This document shows positions 5,881-10,228 of a stretch of 10,228 bases of DNA, one piece after another (position 1 is the first letter of the stretch; each line of letters opens with the position of its first letter). The stretch spans positions 1 to 10,228 of the forward strand of contig JBKOVB010000121.1 in the NCBI GenBank assembly GCA_046723735.1. Direction: 5' to 3'. Source of the stretch: RYN-111 sp046723735. GTDB lineage: Bacteria; Actinomycetota; Actinomycetes; Mycobacteriales; SCTD01. The notes beneath the pieces are model-generated. The model saw only the letters and a program-made list of their open reading frames with translations. It was not told where the DNA came from and searched no databases. Both the position numbers and the translations under genes were made by a program.

Positions 5881-5907
5881 CCGCCTTGGCGTCAGCCGGC
5901 CAGGCGG
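5881..5907 (-). terminator. GC-rich hairpin upstream of the nitrilase promoter, possible terminator
   Basis: CCGCCT-T-GGC pairs with GCC-AGGCGG (nine pairs, one bulge, eight-base loop). It lies between the 89-residue gene and the nitrilase promoter and could block read-through. No T-run; GC-rich DNA forms such stems readily. The rest of the 5837-6015 gap shows only a 12-base palindrome (5929-5940) and the hairpin at 5969-5996. Confidence 0.3.
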
Positions 5908-5968
5908 CATCGGCTCACGCCGCTGCGCGCTCCGCGGAGCACGCCGCGGGCCGGGTGGCGCAGGTGAG

Positions 5969-5996
5969 CGGCCAGGCCGATCGGGCCCGCCTGCCG
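5969..5996 (-). terminator. Hairpin 20 bases after the 89-residue gene, possible terminator
   Basis: CGGC-C-AGGC pairs with GCCTGCCG (eight pairs, one bulge) around an 11-base loop. Its position just past the stop at 6016 suits a terminator. No T-run follows. Confidence 0.4.
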
Positions 5997-6015
5997 GCGG
6001 AGGCGTCTGGGTGGG

Positions 6016-6285
6016 CTACTTCTCGACGTAGGTGATGAGCGGCGGCACGACCCCGTGACGCTGCATCGCGTCGAGCACGTCGGGGGGCGGAGCGGCGAGC
6101 GTCGCCATGACGGCGTCCAGGTCGTCGGTGGAGAAGGTGATCGCGACGGACGGGGCACCGTCCTGAGCCACGTGGTCCACGACGTCGCTGCCGCCCATGC
6201 CGCCGATGGCGGCGGCCCGCTCCTCCTTGCCCTTGAGCCAGGTGGGGACGCCCTGAACGCCATGGGTGATGACGACCTTCGGCAT
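6016..6285 (-). CDS. 89-residue conserved-looking protein of unknown function
   Basis: A small soluble protein beginning MPKVVITHGVQGVPTWL. Its centre reads GGMGGSDVVDHVAQDG (28-43) and it ends in LITYVEK. The alternation of short beta-like stretches (VVITH, SVAITFS, PLITYV) and helices (about 14-28, 52-62, 66-77) suggests a compact alpha/beta, possibly ferredoxin-like or dimeric barrel, fold. I recall similar unnamed actinobacterial proteins, but no established function. ATG 6285 has a GGGAG Shine-Dalgarno seven bases upstream; an upstream in-frame GTG (6381) has neither Shine-Dalgarno nor a -10 and is rejected. It lies 171 bases after the dienelactone hydrolase gene on the same strand, separated by two hairpins, so separate transcription or attenuation is possible. 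No TANNNT element sits near its start. Confidence 0.8.
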   Translation of the reverse strand: MPKVVITHGVQGVPTWLKGKEERAAAIGGMGGSDVVDHVAQDGAPSVAITFSTDDLDAVMATLAAPPPDVLDAMQRHGVVPPLITYVEK

Positions 6286-6291
6286 GCCCGT

Positions 6292-6305
6292 GCTCCCTTC
6301 GGAGC
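6292..6305 (-). promoter_or_regulatory. Hairpin masking the Shine-Dalgarno of the 89-residue gene
   Basis: On the minus strand GCTCC pairs with GGAGC around the tetraloop GAAG, and the Shine-Dalgarno GGGAG uses most of the 3' arm. A second stem, two copies of the palindrome CGGCGCCG (6305-6312 and 6318-6325) around CTGCA, lies immediately upstream. Together they could form a structured leader that limits translation or terminates read-through. Confidence 0.4.
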
Positions 6306-6424
6306 GGCGCCGCTGCACGGCGCCGGTGGCCCGTGTGTACACCGCCACCGTGGCTCTGACCAGACGCGGCATCCCGGGCACGGCCCGCTCACGCCATCAG
6401 GGTGTGGGGGATCCTCAGAAGATC

Positions 6425-6460
6425 GTGAGCGGCGGCGTGACGTGCTCCCCGCCCGCTCAC
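6425..6460 (-). terminator. Hairpin overlapping the dienelactone hydrolase stop, probable terminator
   Basis: GTGAGCGG (6425-6432) pairs with CCGCTCAC (6453-6460), extended by CGG/CCG after a one-base bulge. On the minus strand it starts at the TGA stop (6459-6457) and is followed by GATCTTCT, a weak T-rich tail. Confidence 0.45.
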
Positions 6461-7185
6461 CCCTGCAGTCGTTCCCGGAAGAACTCCAGCACCCGCTTGA
6501 CGCTGTCGTCGTCGCGGTCCTCGGTGAGCACCGAGTGCTTGCGCCCAGGCAGCTCGACGGCGAGGAAACCGTTGCCGAGCTCCTCCCGCAGCGTGGTGAA
6601 CCGCTTCCCGACGGCCGGGTCGCGGTCGAAGCGCAGCCCGAGCACCGGGCACCCGGCGGCCACCTGCTTCTTCACGACCGCGAGGTCGGCGGGGGAGAGG
6701 TTGAGGTCCCGGCTCAGCCGCGGCGTGACCGCGAACGGCATCGAGGGCTGGCTCAGCACCGCAGCGGCGACGTGACCGCCGACCATCATCCCGAGCGCGA
6801 ACCCGCCCGAGAAGCACATGCCGAGCGCCCCGACCCCTCGCCCGCCGCACTCCTCGTGCAGCTCCGCGGCGAGCGCCGAGAGCCACCCGATGACCGGCGA
6901 GGTGCGGCCGGTGTGCCAAGCGGTGAACTCGGACGAGATGCAGACGCGGGCCACGGAGCGCAGCACGTTTCCGGTGCCCATCGGCTCGCCGGGGGTGCCG
7001 AACAGCGATGGCATCACCACCGTGAACCCGGCGTCGGCCACCTCCTCCGCGAAGGCCTGCACCTTCGGGGTGATCCCCGGGATCTCGTGCACCACCACGA
7101 CGCCCGGGCCGCTGCCGCGGCGGTAGACGGGGTGGGTGGTCCCGTCGGCCGTGAAGGTGCTCTCGGTCCAGCCGGCAAGCGTCAT
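6457..7185 (-). CDS. Dienelactone hydrolase-family alpha/beta hydrolase
   Basis: A 242-residue cytosolic hydrolase. Dienelactone hydrolases open dienelactone to maleylacetate in chlorocatechol degradation, but the family is broad and the substrate here is unknown. The catalytic Cys-Asp-His set is visible: C124 in GMCFSGG, an acid at D187 or D189 in RFDRDP, and H217 in GRKHSVL. The family glutamate that contacts the nucleophile is E34 in VVHEIPG. ATG 7185 is chosen because TAGTTT lies seven bases upstream (leaderless); the in-frame TTG at 7194 falls inside that -10 element. It sits 71 bases after lipB on the same strand, beyond a small hairpin, and appears to be its own transcription unit. A hairpin overlaps its stop. 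Confidence 0.92.
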   Translation of the reverse strand: MTLAGWTESTFTADGTTHPVYRRGSGPGVVVVHEIPGITPKVQAFAEEVADAGFTVVMPSLFGTPGEPMGTGNVLRSVARVCISSEFTAWHTGRTSPVIGWLSALAAELHEECGGRGVGALGMCFSGGFALGMMVGGHVAAAVLSQPSMPFAVTPRLSRDLNLSPADLAVVKKQVAAGCPVLGLRFDRDPAVGKRFTTLREELGNGFLAVELPGRKHSVLTEDRDDDSVKRVLEFFRERLQG

Positions 7186-7192
7186 GCGGGGC

Positions 7193-7198
7193 AAACTA
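7193..7198 (-). promoter_or_regulatory. -10 element TAGTTT of the dienelactone hydrolase leaderless promoter
   Basis: TAGTTT, then GCCCCGC (seven bases), then ATG 7185 on the minus strand. No Shine-Dalgarno and no clear -35. Confidence 0.55.
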
Positions 7199-7243
7199 GG
7201 CCATGTCGCTGGGCTCTACGACCTGATGCGCGACGGCCGAGAT

Positions 7244-7256
7244 CCGTGCGACACGG
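7244..7256 (-). terminator. Short hairpin directly after the lipB stop
   Basis: CCGTG (7244-7248) pairs with CACGG (7252-7256) around a three-base loop, touching the lipB TAG stop. It is short and lacks a T-run, so its role as a terminator is tentative. Confidence 0.3.
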
Positions 7257-7880
7257 CTAGGACACGAGCGGCGCCGACGACAGCAGCCCCGGCAGGTGCC
7301 GCTCCAGCACCGGCAGCACCTCCGCAACCGGGACGTCGCGCCCGAGCTCCTGCGACAGCGTCGTCACACCGGCGTCGGTGATGCCGCAAGCCACGATCGC
7401 GTCGTAGGGCGCGAGGCTGTTGTCGCAGTTGAGGGCGAACCCGTGCATGGTGACGCCCCGGGCCACGCGGATGCCGATGGCCGCGACTTTGCGGGCGCCG
7501 TCGGAGGTCCACACGCCCGAGCGTCCCTCGACCCGGCCGGTGGCGAGCCCCAGGTCGGCGCACACGTCGATGAGCACCTGCTCGAGCCGGCGCACGTAGC
7601 CGACGACGTCCACCGGATCGGCCAGCCGGACGATCGGGTAGCCGGTGACCTGTCCCGGCCCGTGCCAGGTGATCTTCCCGCCGCGGTCCACGTCCACGAC
7701 GCGCGCGCCGTCGAGCGGCCGCTCCCACGGGTCGGTGCGCTTGCCCGCCGTGTAGACGCCCTCGTGCTCGAGCAGCAGCACGACGTCGTCCTGCTCGCCG
7801 GCCACCACCGCGGAGTGCAGCCGCTGCTGAAGCGCCCAGGCCTCGTCGTACGGCACCTGGCCGAGCCGGCGGATCTCCAC
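7257..7880 (-). CDS. lipB: Octanoyl-[acyl carrier protein]:protein N-octanoyltransferase LipB
   Basis: Transfers octanoate from acyl carrier protein to the lysine of lipoyl domains, the step before LipA. The 207-residue length is slightly short but within range. Key motifs: LLLEHEGVYTAGKRT (35-49), RGGKITWHGPGQVTGYPI (66-83), the catalytic K131 in GARKVAAIGI and the catalytic C152 in GFALNCDNSL. The GTG start at 7880 has TAGCCT six bases upstream and no Shine-Dalgarno, so it is likely leaderless. This is the same hexamer and spacing as lipA, which fits parallel expression of the two separated genes. The epimerase ends nine bases upstream and its TAG stop forms part of this -10 element. The next downstream gene is a dienelactone hydrolase-family gene rather than lipA. 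Confidence 0.96.
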   Translation of the reverse strand: MEIRRLGQVPYDEAWALQQRLHSAVVAGEQDDVVLLLEHEGVYTAGKRTDPWERPLDGARVVDVDRGGKITWHGPGQVTGYPIVRLADPVDVVGYVRRLEQVLIDVCADLGLATGRVEGRSGVWTSDGARKVAAIGIRVARGVTMHGFALNCDNSLAPYDAIVACGITDAGVTTLSQELGRDVPVAEVLPVLERHLPGLLSSAPLVS

Positions 7881-7886
7881 GCCCTG

Positions 7887-7892
7887 AGGCTA
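7887..7892 (-). promoter_or_regulatory. -10 element TAGCCT of the lipB leaderless promoter
   Basis: TAGCCT, then CAGGGC (six bases), then GTG 7880 on the minus strand. The first three bases are the TAG stop codon of the epimerase gene. The hexamer is identical to that of lipA. Confidence 0.55.
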
Positions 7893-8774
7893 GGTCACGG
7901 CCGCGCGCAGCGCGGACGGAAGGTCAGGGTGCGTCCATGAGAAGTGCGTCCGCGTCAGGACGGTCGGCGCGACGCGCGCGCCGGTCAGCACGTCGTCGGC
8001 GAACTCGCCGAGGACGAGGTGGAGCACCTGTCGGGGCACCCCGATCGGCCAGGTGGGCCGGTGCAGCGCCCGGCCCAGGACCTTGGTGAAGTCGTGGTTG
8101 GTCACCGCGTTGGGCGCGACGAGGTTCACCGGTCCGCTCACGTCGTCGGTGGTGAGAAGGTGCCGCACCGCGCCGGCGTGGTCGCTGAGGCTGATCCAGC
8201 TCATCCACTGCCGACCGGACGCGAGCGGCGCGCCCAGCCCCGCCTTGAACAGCGGCACCTGGCGCCCGAGCGCACCGCCGCCCTTGCCCAGCACGATGCC
8301 GCTGCGCAGGTGCACCACGCGGGCGTGGGCTTCGGCGGGCGCGGTGGCGGCTTCCCACTCCTGGCAGACGTCGGCGAGGAAGCCCGTGCCCGGCGGCGAC
8401 GTCTCGTCGACGAGCGCTTCGCCGGTGTCGCCGTAGTACCCGCTGCCGCTCGCCGTAATGAGCACGCGCACCTCGTTGTGGCTGTGCGCCACGGCCCGGG
8501 CTACGGCAGCAGTGCTGAGGACGCGGCTGTCGCGGATCTCCTTCTTGTACGCCGGCGTCCACCGCTTGTCACCCACGCCTGCCCCCGACAGGTGGACCAC
8601 GGCCTCCAGGTCGTGCAGCTGTTCCGGCGCCAGGTGCGTCCCGTCCCAGCTCCGCTCGTCCGGGGCGGTGACGGGGCGGCGCACGAACCGCACGACATCG
8701 TGACCGTGCCACGCGAGGTCGTGCGCTGTCGCCTTGCCGAGGAATCCCGACGATCCCGTGATCCCGACGCGCAC
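7890..8774 (-). CDS. TIGR01777-family NAD(P)-dependent epimerase
   Basis: A 294-residue extended short-chain dehydrogenase/reductase of the TIGR01777 type (YfcH-like), with a DUF1731-type C-terminus. The Rossmann glycine motif is GITGSSGFLG (4-13), VVHLSGAGVG lies at about 59-68, and SGSGYYGDTGE (about 109-119) contains the active-site-like tyrosines. WISLSDHAGAVRHLL follows, as is typical. The substrate of this family is unknown. In M. tuberculosis the homologue (Rv2216) also precedes lipB. GTG 8774 has a strong AGGAGG four bases upstream, which overlaps the TAG stop of the preceding TIGR03083-B gene, so the two are co-transcribed with tight spacing (8 bases). Confidence 0.93.
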   Translation of the reverse strand: MRVGITGSSGFLGKATAHDLAWHGHDVVRFVRRPVTAPDERSWDGTHLAPEQLHDLEAVVHLSGAGVGDKRWTPAYKKEIRDSRVLSTAAVARAVAHSHNEVRVLITASGSGYYGDTGEALVDETSPPGTGFLADVCQEWEAATAPAEAHARVVHLRSGIVLGKGGGALGRQVPLFKAGLGAPLASGRQWMSWISLSDHAGAVRHLLTTDDVSGPVNLVAPNAVTNHDFTKVLGRALHRPTWPIGVPRQVLHLVLGEFADDVLTGARVAPTVLTRTHFSWTHPDLPSALRAAVT

Positions 8775-8782
8775 CCGGCCTC

Positions 8783-9433
8783 CTAGGGGGTGAGACCGCA
8801 GGTGAGCAGGCGCTCAGCCGTCTCCGCGTCACCGTCGATGCGGACCTCCGCGAGCGTTCGGCGTCCCCACAGCAGGAGGTTCAGGTCCGCCACGGGCGCG
8901 GTCACGGTCGCTGTGGGCTCGCCCTCGCCGAGGGTCCAGGTGCGGGTGCCACCGTCGAGCACCACCGCCCCCGGGGGCAGCTCGATGCGGCCCAGCCGCA
9001 CCTGGCGCGGCGCGAAGAACTCCAGGACCTCGGTGACGCCGTCCGCAGCCACGACCGCGTCGAGGTCGTGCGGGTCGACGTCCCAGCGGTGCATCGAGAC
9101 CTCGTGCAGCTGCCGGCGGCGCCAGAAGCTCGCCGTGCGGTTGCCCGGGTCGAACGTCCAGCACGGCGCGTCGAGCGGCAGCTCGCCGAGCCGGGTCACC
9201 AAGGCCTCGGCCGCGCCGGCGTAGTCGTCCGGGGTGGCCGGCACCTCGTCGTACGGCGGGGACGCGGGCCTCTCGAGCGCGGCGCGGGCCCAGCGGTGCA
9301 CCGCGGTGAGATGCGCCGTGAGGTCCGCCACCGTCCAGCCGGGGCACGACGGCAGCGGCCGGGCCGGGTCCGCGGCGCGCAGGGCGGCGGCCATCGCGGC
9401 CACCTCGTCCTTCAGCAGCGCGAGGTGGTCCAC
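8783..9433 (-). CDS. TIGR03083/MDMPI-domain metal-binding protein B
   Basis: A 216-residue protein with the mycothiol-dependent maleylpyruvate isomerase-type N-terminal domain. SCPGWTVADLTAHLTAVH (29-46) supplies H41, and QLHEVSMHRWD (108-118) supplies E111 and H115, giving the complete His...Glu-x3-His metal set. The C-terminal half (about 140-216), with AVVLDGGTRTWTLGEGEPTA, is the usual small second domain of the family. The physiological reaction is unknown. It lies in the E2 operon between dlaT/sucB and the epimerase. The GTG start at 9433 has AGGAGG eight bases upstream, beginning within the E2 TAG stop, so it is co-transcribed. The Shine-Dalgarno is half of a perfect 12-base palindrome. 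Confidence 0.9.
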   Translation of the reverse strand: MDHLALLKDEVAAMAAALRAADPARPLPSCPGWTVADLTAHLTAVHRWARAALERPASPPYDEVPATPDDYAGAAEALVTRLGELPLDAPCWTFDPGNRTASFWRRRQLHEVSMHRWDVDPHDLDAVVAADGVTEVLEFFAPRQVRLGRIELPPGAVVLDGGTRTWTLGEGEPTATVTAPVADLNLLLWGRRTLAEVRIDGDAETAERLLTCGLTP

Positions 9434-9445
9434 GAGGACGTCCTC
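9434..9445 (-). promoter_or_regulatory. Perfect palindrome containing the Shine-Dalgarno of TIGR03083-B
   Basis: GAGGACGTCCTC is perfectly self-complementary. The GAGG arm is the Shine-Dalgarno and the CCTC arm abuts the GTG start, so folding (GAGG/CCTC around ACGT) would hide the ribosome site. It could also be a DNA-binding site. Chance is possible for a 12-base GC-rich dyad. Confidence 0.35.
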
Positions 9446-10228
9446 CTAGAGCCCGAGCTCCGCCGCGAAGTCGCCTTCCTCGAGGCGGTCCTTGACCGCC
9501 AGTAGGAAGCGCGCGGCGTCCGCCCCGTCGACGATGCGGTGGTCGTAGGTGAGCGCGAGATAGACCATCGACCGCACCGCCACGACCTCGCCGAGGTCGG
9601 GGTCCTGGACGACGACCGGACGCTTCACGACCGCGCCGGTGCCGAGGATGCCGACCTGCGGCTGGTTGATGATCGGCGTGTCGAAGAGCGCGCCGCGCGA
9701 GCCGGTGTTGGTGATGGTGAAGGTGCCGCCACCGAGCTCGTCGGGGGTCACCTGGTTGGTGCGGGTGCGCTCGGCCAGGTCGGCGATCTTGCGGGCGATG
9801 CCGGACAGGTTCAGGTCGCCGGCGCCCTGGATGACGGGTACCAGCAGGCCGCGCTCGGTGTCGACCGCGACCCCCAGGTTGACGTCGTCGTGGTAGGTCA
9901 CCGTGCCGGCGGCCTCGTCGACGCTGGAGTTCACCATCGGGTAGGCCTTCAGCGCCTCGATGGCGGCCAGCGCGAAGAACGGCAGGAACGACAGCTTCAC
10001 GCCCTCCCGCGCCTCGAAGTCGCGCTTCGCGGCGTCGCGCAGCTTGGCGATCCCGGTGACGTCCGCCTCGAGCACCGTGGTGAGCTGCGCGCTGACCTGC
10101 AGCGACTCGACCATGCGCTGGGCGATGACCTGGCGCGGCCTGGACATCCGCTGGGTCGTGCCACGCAGCGAGGAAGGCGCCGCGGCCGGGTGCGCGGCTG
10201 GAGCCGGCTGCGCCGCGGGGGCCTGCTG
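9446..10228 (-). CDS. dlaT/sucB: Dihydrolipoamide acyltransferase (E2) of a 2-oxoacid dehydrogenase, C-terminal part (5' end beyond window)
   Basis: The visible 260 residues begin in an Ala/Pro-rich linker (QQAPAAQPAPAAHPAAAP), then LRGTTQRMSRPRQVIAQRM, which starts the catalytic acyltransferase domain. The catalytic motif TYDHRIVDGADAARFL near the C-terminus carries the conserved His and Asp. GVKLSFLPFFALAAIEALKAYPMVN and the VNLGVAVDTERGLLVPVI stretch are also typical. The enzyme transfers the acyl group from lipoamide to CoA in the pyruvate or 2-oxoglutarate dehydrogenase complex. The lipoyl domains are outside the window. In actinobacteria this gene was named sucB but in M. tuberculosis acts as DlaT, the shared pyruvate dehydrogenase E2 and part of a peroxidase system. 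It is upstream of the TIGR03083-B and epimerase genes on the same strand. Confidence 0.96.
   Translation of the reverse strand, partial: QQAPAAQPAPAAHPAAAPSSLRGTTQRMSRPRQVIAQRMVESLQVSAQLTTVLEADVTGIAKLRDAAKRDFEAREGVKLSFLPFFALAAIEALKAYPMVNSSVDEAAGTVTYHDDVNLGVAVDTERGLLVPVIQGAGDLNLSGIARKIADLAERTRTNQVTPDELGGGTFTITNTGSRGALFDTPIINQPQVGILGTGAVVKRPVVVQDPDLGEVVAVRSMVYLALTYDHRIVDGADAARFLLAVKDRLEEGDFAAELGL

Noticed and set aside
5929..5940. Perfect palindrome GCTCCGCGGAGC in the gap upstream of the nitrilase gene
   Set aside because: It lies about 90 bases upstream of the -10 element with no second copy. Such short GC palindromes are expected often in this composition.
5892..6392. 166-residue minus-strand frame over the 89-residue gene
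   Set aside because: It is Ser/Arg/Pro-rich with no motif and is a frame shadow of the better-supported gene.
1178..7256. Reading the accessory block as one aromatic or nitroaromatic degradation pathway
   Set aside because: Family names (maleylpyruvate isomerase-like, dienelactone hydrolase, mutase-like, F420 oxidoreductase) are suggestive, but the genes lie in separate transcription units and no ring-cleavage enzyme is present.
6055..7260. 401-residue + strand frame opposite the dienelactone hydrolase
   Set aside because: Its composition is typical of antisense to GC-rich coding DNA, with no domain and no start signal.
1..10228. Signs of a mobile element, defence system or CRISPR array
   Set aside because: No transposase, integrase, nuclease, toxin-antitoxin pair, terminal inverted repeats or regularly spaced repeats were seen.

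Overview
The window looks like chromosome from a high-GC actinomycete. Supporting signs are GC bias at third codon positions, a LipA closely resembling the mycobacterial protein, two proteins with the mycothiol-dependent maleylpyruvate isomerase-type N-terminal domain, an F420-type luciferase-like oxidoreductase, GTG starts, and leaderless promoters with a TANNNT -10 element. The genus cannot be fixed from the sequence; a Pseudonocardia-like actinomycete would fit. There are no RNA genes, transposases, phage genes or CRISPR arrays, and no gene-free stretch longer than about 190 bases.

Layout. The right half (minus strand, read right to left) is the lipoate/2-oxoacid dehydrogenase neighbourhood: the 3' two-thirds of the E2 acyltransferase gene (9446 to the window end), a TIGR03083 metal-binding protein (8783-9433), a TIGR01777 epimerase (7890-8774) and lipB (7257-7880). 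lipA lies about 6 kb away at 248-1177 on the same strand. In Mycobacterium tuberculosis the order is dlaT, epimerase, lipB, lipA (Rv2215-Rv2218), so here lipB and lipA are separated by a block of accessory genes. The block holds a DUF1877 gene coupled to an F420-type oxidoreductase (+ strand), a 78-residue orphan and a second TIGR03083 protein (minus), a divergent TetR regulator (+), a nitrilase-superfamily amidohydrolase coupled to a small four-helix membrane protein (minus), an 89-residue unknown protein, and a dienelactone hydrolase-family protein (minus). At the far left is the 5' end of an unrecognised minus-strand gene.

How the genes work together. LipB transfers octanoate from acyl carrier protein to the lipoyl domains of E2 proteins and LipA inserts the two sulfurs; the E2 encoded at the right edge is such a target. 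The accessory block looks like small-molecule or xenobiotic metabolism, with substrates unknown. The tetR/TIGR03083 divergent promoter and the nitrilase promoter share a near-identical decamer, TGAAC(G/C)ATAC, overlapping the -10 element of both minus-strand genes. This suggests, but does not prove, a small TetR-controlled regulon.

Expression logic. Seven genes that begin transcription units (lipA, DUF1877, TIGR03083-A, tetR, nitrilase, dienelactone hydrolase, lipB) each have a TANNNT hexamer exactly 6 or 7 bases before the start codon, the geometry of leaderless mRNAs. Most genes inside operons instead have Shine-Dalgarno sequences, and in four cases the Shine-Dalgarno lies in a small dyad that could mask or display it. 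No striking new multi-gene system such as a defence island is evident; the notable material is regulatory and syntenic.
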